Source: Schistosoma haematobium (lineage: Eukaryota > Platyhelminthes > Trematoda > Strigeidida > Schistosomatidae). From it: a DNA stretch of 64,000 nt. Numbering within the stretch: position 1 is the stretch's first letter; each line of letters starts with the position of its first letter. The translations under genes were made by a program, and so were the position numbers. The notes below the pieces were generated by a model. That model did no database searches. It was given only the letters and a program-made list of their open reading frames with translations, and was not told the DNA's origin. Positions 1 through 11,100 of this stretch are shown here, one piece after another. The stretch is from NCBI RefSeq assembly GCF_000699445.3, contig NC_067199.1:31659902-31723901 (forward strand). Reading direction: 5' to 3'.

Positions 1-1000
1 ATCACCTAACTAATACATTTCATATCCGTATACATATATAAATGTATTTGACCTAGAAAAAAAAATTCTAAAGACCAACTATCATTTCCAAATTTATCTC
101 CATTCAAAGGTATATGTTTATTCTGTTAACATTATTATGTGATTCATTGTAGCAGAAAATTGTTTTCTTCTTTTCTATTTCAAAAGATACAACAATGCTA
201 CGAGAAAGAGAAATATAGAAATGATTAAATCAAAAGATATTTCTCCTTGTTTTGTCCTCAAAATGTACATAGAACAAATACAAACACACACACACAGAAA
301 AAAACAAAACCTATTTCAGAGGTTATTTAATTATCATATTAAAAATATCTACATTAAAAGAATAATATGGACATCTCGTTACATCTCGTTCTTTTTTTGT
401 CCAATATAATAACACTTCATCAATTCCTCATTGAGCAGTTCTTATAAATAAACAATTAAAATATTATTTTTTTTAATAAAAAAGAAGAAAGAAGAAAGGA
501 AAGAAAACAGGAAGCCAAAATATGAGAGGTCATTTTCATTTAGTATAATTTTCTATAATGAATATTTTATGTTAGTTGACTATTTACTTTTCCTAAGGTC
601 AGTAAAATATATTTATAAATAAATATAATTTTTATTCATACAATATATTGTGCCATAAGCATAGAAGATACTTGTGATTGAGGAAAAATGACAGATAGTG
701 AAAATATGGACATATATATTATTATTAGCTTTATTCAATAGTATATTCATAGTACAATATGGAATTCTTAGCACAAAGTATTTCAGCAAGTTTTTGCTTC
801 TTATTTCATGATTGATATTGTCGATAAATATTGAGTGATCACCAGTTAGATATTAGCATTTCAGAAGTTGACATTTGAATAATATTTATTGTTTTCAATG
901 CATATTACCAACTACCACGATGTCTCCAATTGTACATCTTTGTAACTTGTACAATGAAAGGTCATAAACATTTCACAAACTCACCTGAATATCAGTATAG
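1..1000. other. AT-rich DNA, no gene seen
   Basis: Low-complexity AT-rich sequence with short CA and GA/AAG runs around 285-300 and 478-510. The open frames here are short and have no codon character. I see no gene, RNA or recognisable repeat before the SINE copy at 1001. Confidence 0.6.
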
Positions 1001-1160
1001 GGGTTGTGGAGATTATTAAATTTTTCATTAAGATCATGAACCTATTGATGATAGACCACCAATGAAAATCTGGAAGCATTGGACGGCCGTTTTGTCCTAT
1101 TGTGAGACTCCTCAATAGTGAGCATCCACGAACCCGCTCGCGGGATTCAAACCCTGAGTA
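1001..1160 (-). mobile_element. SINE-A copy, 5'-truncated
   Basis: Minus-strand copy of the tRNA-derived hammerhead SINE. On the plus strand it reads from the reverse of the 3' tail (gggttgtggagatt) through the ribozyme block (cctattg..gagactcctcaatag) to the reversed B box (gggattcaaaccc). The ribozyme core is damaged: the C of CTGA is T, and the G of the conserved GAAA is A. The copy stops at the B box, so the tRNA-like 5' part is missing. A second copy in the opposite orientation starts about 160 bp downstream. Confidence 0.8.
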
Positions 1161-1315
1161 TGTTATGCAACCACTTGATATAATAATGTGTTATAACAAA
1201 CAAAAAAATAGATAACTTGTTGAAATATCTAGATGGCAGCAACAGGTAGTCCAGATATTTAGGCAGTTTATAGAACTTATCAACTGGATGTTTCTGAGTG
1301 CTGGTCATCAGTAAA

Positions 1316-1484
1316 ATCAGGGTCTTCAGTCTTGCGCGCGAACGCAAGAGTTCGAGTCCCACGTGCGGGATCGTGGATGCGCTCTAGTGAGGAGTCCCAC
1401 AATAGGATGAAACTACCGTCCAGTGCTTCCTGGTTTTCATTGGTGGTCTAACATCTATCGACTCATGGTCTCAATAAAAAAACT
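1316..1484 (+). mobile_element. SINE-A copy
   Basis: Plus-strand copy with a good B box (gagttcgagtccc, 1348-1360), the hammerhead block (gaggagtcccacaatagg near 1388-1406) and the 3' segment ending in tcatggtctcaat. The ribozyme core is mutated before GAGGAG, and the GAAA strand reads gatgaaac, so cleavage is not expected. Together with the minus copy at 1001-1160 it makes a head-to-head arrangement separated by about 155 bp of AT-rich DNA. Confidence 0.8.
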
Positions 1485-2335
1485 GAAGTTTGAAATAATT
1501 TTTTTATAACAGTGGTAAATTGATATTCAACACCCTAAAGCGAAAGTTCATGAAGTGTACTATGCAAAATTTTACATAAATGAGAACAGTAATGTTGTGA
1601 ACGTGTAAGATCACTGAGGTATAAGTTCTCATCGTGATGAATGTTAAGAAATAACATTTAAAAAAAAGAAAATGATCCTTTTTATTATTATTACAATGAG
1701 AATATCTGACTGTAACAATCATCTGAACAACAGATTTTAATTCCAAACATAATTTTTTTCCTTTAGTTGTTATTCTTGATTAAGAGTAATTGGTGAAGCA
1801 ATTTACACAAGTCGATAATTTAAGATGTAAGAGTATCACTAAGAATATTGTGAATTATAATTTTCAAATAAAAATAACAGTATTTGGTGATGTATTAAAG
1901 AATAAAGGTTTCATGGGTTATTTCCATGCAAAACTAATATTAAATGGAAAAACACTGGAAAACACTTTGTATCTATTTTCTCTCAAGCTTGGGATTTTTC
2001 AGTAATTCTTCATTTTAACACAAATTCACTGAATTTCAATAGTATCATGCTTATCTAAACTCCTTAACATTTAATAATATCAAACTATGCATAATCTCCA
2101 GCAATAGTTGCCTAAATGAATACAGTTACATCATAATAAAAGTCGAACAATTCATTATTCTTAATACTTATCTTTATTTGCAGTTATGGTAAACTTTTTT
2201 AAGAGAAACCTTTAGATTTCGTTTTAGCAAAATCATTGTTCAAGATAATAAATCCTTGAAAGCCGTGACTAATCTATATTGGCTTACAGTGAAGTTAAAA
2301 AACTGTGGAAAAACGATTTATTATTCATTCAGTAA
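1485..2335. other. AT-rich DNA, no gene seen
   Basis: No SINE, LINE or coding signal recognised. The open frames on both strands are short and AT-driven. Confidence 0.5.
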
Positions 2336-2766
2336 CAAACTCACTCCACCTGGAGCCCCTCTGAGGGTACTGCCGGTTAAAACCCGAATAACGAAGGAGG
2401 GTTGGGTATGGGGTTAGAGACCCCATCTCGCCAGAAAAAATAATTTAAACTCTGCCCTGAGAGTTAGGAGGTCTTCATTTGGAAGAGTTAGAACGCCTCA
2501 TGGTGAAAGCCGAGTTCATTTGGAAGCCACTAGGCCGATACCACTTCTGACAACCAGAACAACCATTAATTTAGATACATGGAATGCTCGTACAATGTGG
2601 TAGACCGAGAGAGTCAACCAAATCGCTGCATAAATGAAATAGCACAACCTGAAACACATTGGACGCAAGTTGGACAACAAAGACTAGCTTCAGGGAAGCT
2701 GCTGTTATACTCCAGCCATGGAGAAAAAAATGCTCCACATACACAAGGTGTTGCACTGATGCAATA
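2336..2766 (+). mobile_element. RTE-type LINE, 5' UTR and endonuclease start (broken)
   Basis: GC-richer island. The first ~230 bp are 5' UTR-like. From about 2570 the translation gives TWNARTMW, the start of an apurinic endonuclease domain (family form TWNVRTM), then stop codons. A frame change follows, into ETHWTQVGQQRLASGK and NAPHTQGVALM, which are typical of schistosome endonuclease-reverse transcriptase proteins. Homology stops at about 2766, so only about the first 70 residues of a roughly 1000-residue protein remain. The element is dead: stops, a frameshift and a 3' truncation. The 5' end is unusual, because LINE copies usually keep the 3' end. Family recognition is from memory of RTE elements, not a search. 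Confidence 0.75.
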
Positions 2767-3218
2767 ACAATCTGAAATTTTCTTCCAAATATTGTCAAAA
2801 TAATATGATCAAATAGAAACATCAATATGATTGTAACGAATACCAAACAGAGAAAAGATCCATTTTTTATATATATTTTTGATCATTAATTCATACTAAG
2901 AACCATTTGTGTTATGAAATAATTGTAATCAATAGTAGGTTGTTTGTTTTTTTTTATTTTTTATAATCGACAATCTATCGTAATTATCATTAGCATAATC
3001 CTATAGTCTATGAAATCAACTTTTTATTATCCTTCTTTGTCTATTACTAGTATTTATTATGCTTATTTTCACTGTTCTTTGATAATATAAATTTTGATTA
3101 TCATCACTATTGAAAGAATTTATTCACATACTTGTTGATTATTATTTTTATACAATTGACAGCATTATCTTGGAGTATGTAAATGACATAAAAGAATTCG
3201 AATACGATTACTTTAGAG
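2767..3218. other. AT-rich DNA, no gene seen
   Basis: Poly-T and ATT-rich sequence between the LINE fragment and the next SINE. Nothing else recognised. Confidence 0.5.
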
Positions 3219-3514
3219 TAGGGATTTGTGGAGAATGTAGTAATGTTAATAGTTGAATTTATGAGTCGATCTGAGCTAGGCCACCATTGAAAACCAGATG
3301 GTCCATAGGTTAAGCGCTTACGCACGAGATCGTAAGTCTTGGACTCGAGTCCCGGGTGCGGGATCTTGGATGCGCACTGCTGAAAAGTCCTATATTAGGA
3401 CAAAACGGTCGTTCAGTGCTCTTAGGTTTTCAATAGTGATCTAGCTTAGATTGACTTGTGAATTCAACTGATAAAAATAATATAATCACCACAAATCCGC
3501 TTACAGATAAGATT
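3219..3514. mobile_element. SINE-A fold-back (head-to-head composite)
   Basis: The left arm (3219-3298) is a minus-strand 3' tail, reading gggatttgtggag to gccaccattgaaaacc. It joins directly to a plus-strand copy that starts at the tRNA-like A-box region (taggttaagcgc), has a B box (gactcgagtccc) and runs to its own 3' tail ending ccacaaatccgct. The two outer arms are about 75-bp inverted repeats. The plus ribozyme is altered: CTGAAAAG, and the G before AAA is lost (ggacaaaac). The composite could form a large hairpin if transcribed. Confidence 0.75.
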
Positions 3515-4360
3515 GATATTATCCCAAACTTTTTCTTGATTGAAACTGACTATAATTACAAATAATTTCAAGATATATACTGTTGCAAATGATTGATCTC
3601 TCAACCCATTGAGAGCATATATTTTATAATTACTATTTAAAACAGTTCAGTTTTTTTGTTGGATTATTTGTATGAAATATTTGCTTTTAAAATGAACGGA
3701 AGCATTTCCAGTTCAGGTAGATATTTTGAATGCGCTGTGTCCTCTGAGCTAATTGGTTTAATTGCAAGACGTTATTCATCTTTCTGCACAGCATCAATTC
3801 TCACTTCGTGTAGAAATGAGCTGTCTCATTATTCCACAGGAGCTAAATCAGCTTATTCCAATAACTTTTCCTGAAAATAGCCGAGGTGTTCTATTAACTT
3901 TATTTGTCATTGTACTTTTTTTAAAATTCTGGTTCCGTTGATCTGTAATCATGTGATTAGTTGAATTTTAGCGAACAAATTGGTGAATGAGGTCCATAAT
4001 CAATTTTGTCTCCTTGAAGCTTCACAATTAAAATACCTTGCTCAGGAAACACAATAAAACTCAAAACATTCACCTTTTTTTAAGTTTTGTTCTACAGTAG
4101 AAGAGATGTTGGCTAATTCAAATGTATACTATTTCTATTTAATTTGAATTCTACTATGCAATAAATAATAAGTAGATGAATGCAAATTTTACTACTGATT
4201 AGACATACTAATAATTTTTAGCAGTTCTATCAAATGTTCAATCAATTTTGTTGACTTTATATAAAATTACCACAAATTATGAATGAAAGGTAGAAAAAAA
4301 TTGGATAAATTACTAAAGTAAACAATGGAAATTTGATAAATACTATTTACAATACTACAT
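3515..4360. other. Intergenic; GC-richer patch of unknown origin
   Basis: Mostly AT-rich. A GC-richer patch at about 3690-3875 holds an open frame starting at an ATG (MNGSISSSGRYFECAVSS..) of about 60 codons. It has no splice context or known motif and looks more like an old repeat fragment than a host exon. Confidence 0.4.
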
Positions 4361-4550
4361 CGCACAAGCAAATTGCTATCAGGACTCAGGTACTAAGTGG
4401 ATAACGCGATGGCGTTTGAAGCGAACGGTACTGGGTTCGAGTACCAGAGTGAACATCAACTGTGAGATGCAGGCTCATCCAGTTGATGAGACCCAAATAG
4501 GACGAAACGCGCGTCTTAGATTTCACTGCTAGCCACTATTCATCTATGAC
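4361..4550 (+). mobile_element. SINE-B (Sm-alpha-like) copy
   Basis: Carries a tRNA-like pol III promoter: the A-box region is in taagtggataacgcgatgg and the B box is gggttcgagtacc, near 4433-4445. A hammerhead block follows: ttgatgagacccaaatagg, then gacgaaacgcgcgtc (about 4482-4515), and the copy ends near agccactattcatc. In this copy the first core base is T (TTGATGA instead of CTGANGA), which should abolish self-cleavage. It matches the schistosome Sm-alpha family as I know it. Confidence 0.8.
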
Positions 4551-4649
4551 TATTCACAGTAATTTATTTCTGTGAATAGAAAAAAGGACTTTTAGAAAAA
4601 TTTAGTCAATATTTCATATATTTGATTGGTTGATTTATATTAATACATT

Positions 4650-4768
4650 TTATAGTTGAATTCACGAGTCAACTGAAGCTAGACCACCATAGAAAACCTG
4701 AAGGTACTGAACTGCCGTCTCGTCCTAGCATGGGACTCCTCAGCAGTGCACGTCGACGACCCCCTCCC
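4650..4768 (-). mobile_element. SINE-A fragment
   Basis: Minus-strand 3' half: reversed tail segment (gttgaattcacgagtcaac), the ctagaccaccatagaaaacc block and the ribozyme block up to gactcctcagcagtgc. Read on the minus strand the core is CTGAGGA with a good GTCC/GGAC stem II, but the conserved GAAA is GAGA. It breaks off just beyond ribozyme stem I, without tRNA-like sequence. Confidence 0.75.
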
Positions 4769-6352
4769 CAAATTATCTGAAGGAGAATTAAAATTACTCA
4801 AGTTGACCTTTATGTCACAATAAATAACTGAATTTCCACTTACTTATTTCCTAAGTAATGAAGCCGATATTGTCATATGAACAAACAAATAAACCAATTA
4901 ATTTCAAACTTACTGTTTGAAATCTTTTAACCAATTATTATTGTCCAGAAAATATCAGTAAATCAGCTAGGGTCCCCAACTTTCTCAATTCTCATTACGT
5001 ATATCATATTCACCATTTTCGGTCATTTTCCTGTTTATGTAGTCAGTGATTGCGACGTATTCAGTTCAGACTTTAAACTGAACTTGTGTTTTTCATTCAG
5101 CATTCAAGTTGGGGTGCACTGGACCTGCAAACAATAGAAAAATGTGGTTAACTCCAGACGCGGAATGAAATCATTAGCGAAACCTGCACTGCAATATCCA
5201 GCGCTCAGTCACTCAATGAACAGAATTATGACGGAAAGTAGTGTATATTACAAATAATATGAAAGGAGTTCAGTCGTATCGTAACCTAATTCAGTTTAAT
5301 GGCTTTAATAGCTGACAAAATTATTAGTTATGTTGAAGATAATAAAATCCAAATATGAACCAATTTAAGGAAGTAGTTTTCTTTCTAAAAGCATCATAAA
5401 TGCCATTATGTAATATCCACTTATATTAAAAAAGAAACCTTCTGTGTAAGTATGAAGGAAAAACTGATTTTACAAAAATGATTTGATGTTAGGTATAATT
5501 ATGTCATAGTTTTGTTAAGAGTACTCCAAATAATGTACAGTTATACAACACTAATTAATAACGGAAAGAATAACGAAGACTGTGAGTGTTCAATAAATGT
5601 TCTCCACCAAGAACATATCACTTTCTGTGAATAGATTTAAACAAGATAAATATTCAAGCTTGGCTGTGAAAGTTTTTTCAGTTCATATGTAAATCAATTA
5701 AAAGTAACTAGATTTAATCATTGATAGATCAACTAACACACCTTCCCTAGTTTATTGTTCGAAAAGTAAAAGATCAGGAAATATTACTGTTATTCCAACA
5801 ATCAATCAGCTTGTAACTATAGGAAACAAACGAATGACAATATTTTTTTTAGAATCACAATGTAGACAACATAATCCCCCTCGAAAATCTCAATAACGAC
5901 CACTTTTTAACTAACTTCAGGGTTGAAAGTTAAGTGGACTTATATATTTTTATTTTCTTCATAAAAACTTATTCTATCCTGAAATCTATTTATAGGTATG
6001 TCTAAATAGAACGGAAATTCAGCACAACCTAAATGAATGTAAAATATAATTTCTTCAGAATCTTAAAAAAAAGATTATATTTAATTTAAGCCTATGCTTC
6101 TATCAAACACTTTTATGTTAGCTTAATAGATCTGGATTTGTAGTCTAAGGAACAGTTTCTTTTCAGAATTCAGATTGTAAAGTGATGACGGGCAGATTCA
6201 AATTTATGTTTATGTTTAATATAGTAAATAAACATATGAAATAAAAATAGTTTGTCATTATGACCAAATTCACTTTTTTTAGCAGATGTAATCTTTACAA
6301 GGCGTGTTATCATGCATTCACTTCGTTTCTTGATACTTTACCACTTGCGTAT

Positions 6353-6394
6353 ACGACCAAACCATCCAGCTCAGAGGACAAAACTCCATCAAAA
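6353..6394 (+). repeat. 42-bp dispersed repeat, copy 1
   Basis: The segment acgaccaaaccatccagc to cttcatcaaaa-type end (actccatcaaaa) recurs at 39811-39852 in the same orientation with 4 mismatches in 42 positions. It probably marks the edge of a longer, decayed mobile element. The family is not identified. Confidence 0.5.
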
Positions 6395-6917
6395 TCATCC
6401 ACTTGAACTAAAAAATATTCTATACCCTTTGGTATTACCTCTTAAACAACCAGTTAATATGTTGTCTCAATTTAATGTGTTATTAAAAGTTTATTATTCA
6501 TTTACTAGACTTCCACTGGTTGTATATTATATTGTCTACATTATTCATCTTTGATAGAAAACTAAGAACAAAAGTCAACCTCAAGTTTGATTATTAATTA
6601 GTACACTTAAACAACACTTCCAACTTATCCTACGTTAAATACAAGAAATATATACATATAAAATGGATTTACTTGTTTATATAGTTCTTTTACCTTTGAA
6701 TATACGGAACGTAGATCTGTGTAACATAAATACATACATACATCTATGCATGGATAAACAATTTAGGTGTGTCAATCATTGTGATTTCAATGATTTTTTT
6801 CATTTCTTCTATAGTTCACTTCCTATACCTCTATCTCGCCCTATATCTCTCACTTTATTTGCGTCTTCTAACTCATCAACCATTATGTATATATATATAC
6901 AACTATCCAACTTAACG

Positions 6918-6953
6918 ATGACTAATAATAATAATAATAAGGCATCATCACAA
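6918..6953 (+). CDS. Possible tiny coding exon (weak)
   Basis: ATG followed by twelve codons (MTNNNNNKASSQ) ends at CAA before gtgaaag, a fair splice-donor match. Without splicing the frame reads on as VKVVKPHY and further. A TA-rich box lies upstream near 6888. The Asn run comes from an (AAT) microsatellite, so this may be chance. No protein family recognised. Confidence 0.12.
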
Positions 6954-7845
6954 GTGAAAGTGGTCAAACCACATTACATTGTTAATTTTCTTAATATATA
7001 CGCAGTTTGTATACACAGTAAACATGGATATAGTTAAGTTTCCAAGATGCATTCGTTAGTTATTAAAAACTTTACCTTAACATTCATCATTGTATAAATT
7101 ACAGTTATAGATAGGTCTATTTACACGTATAAATAATATATACATATAACTAATATATATATTTATATGATTGACATTTGAATAAAATACCAGTAACAGT
7201 CTAAACAGAATATCATTGCGTATGTTCAAATGGTATTGATTTTCTTTACGTTTCTTACTGTATTCATTTGGTGTTTGGTTATTTTTTTTCTATTGAATCT
7301 ATCATCATCATTAAAAATAAAAACGATATGATTGTTGTCATTATGACAATATTAGTAGTATATTACGGTTAATGAAATGAATTCAATTAAATATAACAAT
7401 TATTTTTGAATTTATTTCTTGTCTATAAATATTAATTTCTTAATTTTAATTAATAATTCTTATTATTGTTAGTAGTTTGAATGAAGGATAACTTGTGTGT
7501 TGATGACCTTTATTAAATGTATACTTAAACATAATGCATGTCAATTAATATTACAAACTTCAATTCTCTTACTTAGAATAATCAAAACGTCATAGATACG
7601 TAAATATATATACTGAATACAAACACGTACATATAGATATATACATATACATGGACCATAACAACTGTAGACTTCTCATCTTTAATAAATTTTAGTAACT
7701 AATGCCTTAACAGAATTGTTTATTATATTTTAAGTGTTCATTAAGATCATGGACACTACGGTTAAAATATTTACATATAAAATTTTAAAAGCTTCTATAA
7801 TATTCATTTTCTCAAAACGTTTTATACAATAAACATATCATGAAT

Positions 7846-8150
7846 TAATCTGAGTTAGGCCACCATTGAAAACCTGGATTTATCTGGTAGCAGTTTCGTC
7901 CTTGTATTGGACTTCTCAATAGTATGTATCCATGCTCTACATCTGGAAATTAGACCCTACGGCCATAGAGCTCGCGCTCGAAATCAACATCAAGACAATT
8001 AAGCTGATATCCAGAGCTATTATTGTTTAATTCCAACCATTTCACATTATTGCATGATCATCTTCCATTGCCTGATATAAATGATTATCTCACACCCGAC
8101 ACGAATTGAACTTTACTGGTCGCAGTTTCTCGGCAGAACTCTAAGAATTA
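7846..8150 (-). mobile_element. SINE-A, near full-length, diverged
   Basis: Minus-strand copy covering most modules. On the plus strand these are the gccaccattgaaaacctgg block, a degraded ribozyme block (tttcgtccttgtattggac), a decayed B-box region, and then the 5' body (cacattattgcatgatc, cttccattgcctg, cacacccgacacgaattg, ctggtcgcag). The 5' body modules recur in the same order in the copy at 57993-58320, which supports one long monomer. Many substitutions indicate an old insertion. Confidence 0.7.
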
Positions 8151-11100
8151 CATTTAGAAATTATCCAGTAATATGCACATTATTACGTTTTGATTCGGCC
8201 ATCATTTTAGGTGACTTGGTATTGTTTTCACTATTTTTAAATATTGAATTTTTGAAGGTAGCCATCAAAAACAGCCTTAGGATGCGTTCTATTTTGTCAT
8301 TCATCAACAAGGGATGTCTACTATCTTGAGGAAAATGATATGCCTATTAAGATTGGAGCTCACATCGCTTAGCAACATAGTTAGAAACGTTATCATTGGA
8401 CAACTTAAACATTTACTAATCTTCTGTGTGAAGCGAGACGTTTAGACTGATTGATCACTGATGAGGGTTCGAATTACAGGAAGTATAAATTCCCCTAACA
8501 TTTTATGTATTTCTAGCTTCCAAGTAATAATTTGTACTATCTCTAGGTCCAGGGATTTCCGCCAACAACCTGGAATCCCTTAATATCAGAGGAAAATATT
8601 TTACACACTGATTAGAATAATCAAGGAAAAATAAGGCAATACTCAACGAAGAAACTTTTCTTTCAGATCACACCATTACCTAAAGCTCTGCAATCGTATC
8701 TATAATATTTTTGCATACTTGACAATCTGTCGGAAATTAATCGGCATTGCGTCATTAATAAATTATTAGAATATTTCAAGTGGCAACAAAAATTTATTTG
8801 ACAAACTAACTGATCAACAGTAAGGTTAGAACATGAAAAAGATAAGCGAAGACAAACAGGTGGTAAAAACACCTAGTTTTTAAATTGGAAATATCAAAAG
8901 GAGGTTAGAATTATGATAGAATGAAGAAATCGGTATATTGCTTTTAAACAAATAGTTTTAAACCAAAACAGTATGCTGAGAAATCTCCTGCTGTGCACAT
9001 ATTTCTAACCAGCATTCCCTTGAGCCAATTTCTTTGAACTTGTATATAGTTATATTGATTCATTTTCGTATGACTGCTTGACCGGAACTAATGAGGTGTT
9101 CAAGCATTAAATTGGTGTTTCATTTGCAACCCTTTTTTGATGGCCAAAGAGAGGGTTGGTTTGAGATGCACACGAAAGAAAAGGTGACATTTTTATGCAT
9201 GCTGAGATGATTGAAATCAGAAGTTTATTCTTAACATACGCACAAATTAATACTGTAAAGATATCAAAAGTCAAAATCCAGTGGGATAAAAGATCTGTCT
9301 CCATGATCTAGGAAGTCAATTTTTAAAAAACTCTGTTTTGATTGTCTTCTTTAAACTCAGCCTTAAACAATAAAGCATCTTTCAATAAAGTAAGTGGTAA
9401 TTCTACATACTGTTTAGGCTTTGAGTTTTCTTCAATGTAGCTTAAAAGACAATTTCAAGAAGTATGTGCCTGAATTTATCCACGTTCATGACATTGAAAT
9501 TACCTAACTCTAAAGGACAGAGAAATAACCTAATACTGTCCCCTGCTGAATAGCAATAAACTGTATAAGTTCAGATACTATTTGCTTCGAGTTAACTCCA
9601 TATATACCAAGTGTTGCAAGAGATTATTTTCTATTTTTACTTGTAGAGCATCTGGAAGATAAAGTTCTAAGCTAGTCCTTAATTCTAATAATAACAATCA
9701 CCAACTTCTAAAATTACTGTAAACTGTTTCCCTTGAGAAACTAAACTAGTAATCAGATTACTGAACTTACCTCAATAATAATACAAACTTTTGGTTTGAT
9801 CAAATCGTAAATTAACGCTATGATGTAAAGAGCAGTTGAAAGGTGATACTAGAACTCAGGGTGATGTAAATAAACATAACCACCAAATTCTTAGCTAAAA
9901 ATTATTATATTGGGCACCGCTAATAGGTTCAATAACGTTACCGTTGTTAGTGAATTTTGTAAAGTGTCAGTTTTTATTCTTTATGATTGATTGGGAAATC
10001 CAACGTTAGAAATGCACATAATATTCACAATATCTGTACCCAGAGAACTCTCTTATATTAGACACTTCGAATCACTGTTGATAATTAGCAAGTACAAAAT
10101 AGCTATTTCATTTCACTCAACGTTTACGATAGCTCTCATTTATACCAGAGCTGATCAAGTTATCAGTCCAGCATTCTCCAATATTGAATAATTCCTCTAA
10201 TAAGTTAAATACAATACCTATTAAGTAATCTTGATAATAAATCTGTTTTGTCTTCAATTAAATCTCAGGTAAATATAACTGTGTAATTGATAAAAGCAAG
10301 ATAATTCTAAACCTCATTACAGATCCTCTTTGTTAAATGTATATCTACATCAGTCTTATTCTTAAAATATTTTGTCGGCAACCTATTGGTTGTAAATTTA
10401 TAGCACCTTACCTACACGTGAGTCTGTATTCGTTTAATTTCATTAAATCTTTCACTTATCAGTAACAATTTGTCTATATATTTGTATTATTATTACCTTG
10501 TTTGTATAAGCATATACGCTAGATAATCGGTTGCAACTTAAACGCATAGTCCTCTTACTAACATAAGTTTAAGTCATTTAGATGGTCTGATAATTCATTC
10601 GCTTTCCTACGTATATTTCTTAAATCCATTCATTAATTCATATTTCAATTCACCTTCTTTCGCATTCATTCATGGTAGTATTTTTTGTTAATATTCACTT
10701 TGATTACTTATGCTTTTGTTATCTGCTCTATGTAGAAGCATATTGTACTCAGCGTTTGGTATTGTCTTGTTCAATTTATACATTGTTGGAAGTTATCTAA
10801 TAACCATTATCAAGGCAACTAATCTACGAATCATAGGGATTACTTAGGAAGAAATTGCACTAAAGTAGTTTTAAGCGTTCTTCTTTAATTGCTAGTTGAT
10901 CAGATTATTAAAAAATATAAATATCCTCTTTGATAATCGTATTTGACTTTCATGCGCAAAAGGTATTCTTTATAAGATAAAATAAAACAGCATGATTGCA
11001 TTATTGCATTTATACTTAAAATTATCCAGCCATTTGTATGAAAATCATTTTTCCCAATCTTTAATAACATTAAATAGAACAATAACATAATTCTCATGTT

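Larger units (their letters stand above)
4769..7845. other. Long intergenic stretch
   Basis: No recognised gene. A GC-richer patch at about 5015-5240 (tcagtgattgcgacg to gaacagaattatgacgg) looks like an old repeat fragment, but I cannot name it. A 42-bp repeat shared with 39811 lies at 6353-6394, and a very short exon-like start at 6918. The rest is AT-rich, with TA runs near 6888-6898 and 7139-7165. Confidence 0.4.

Noticed and set aside
4381..4446. Functional tRNA gene from the tRNA-like A and B boxes
   Set aside because: Boxes are present but no cloverleaf with paired acceptor stem; the sequence continues into the hammerhead, as in a SINE.
6663..7037. 124-codon frame as a gene
   Set aside because: Low-complexity, TA and AAT repeats inside, no family likeness; only the small exon-like start at 6918 was kept as a weak candidate.
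8551..8580. Imperfect hairpin agggatttcc / ggaatccct as a terminator or RNA
   Set aside because: Single bulged palindrome with no promoter, T-run or repeat context.
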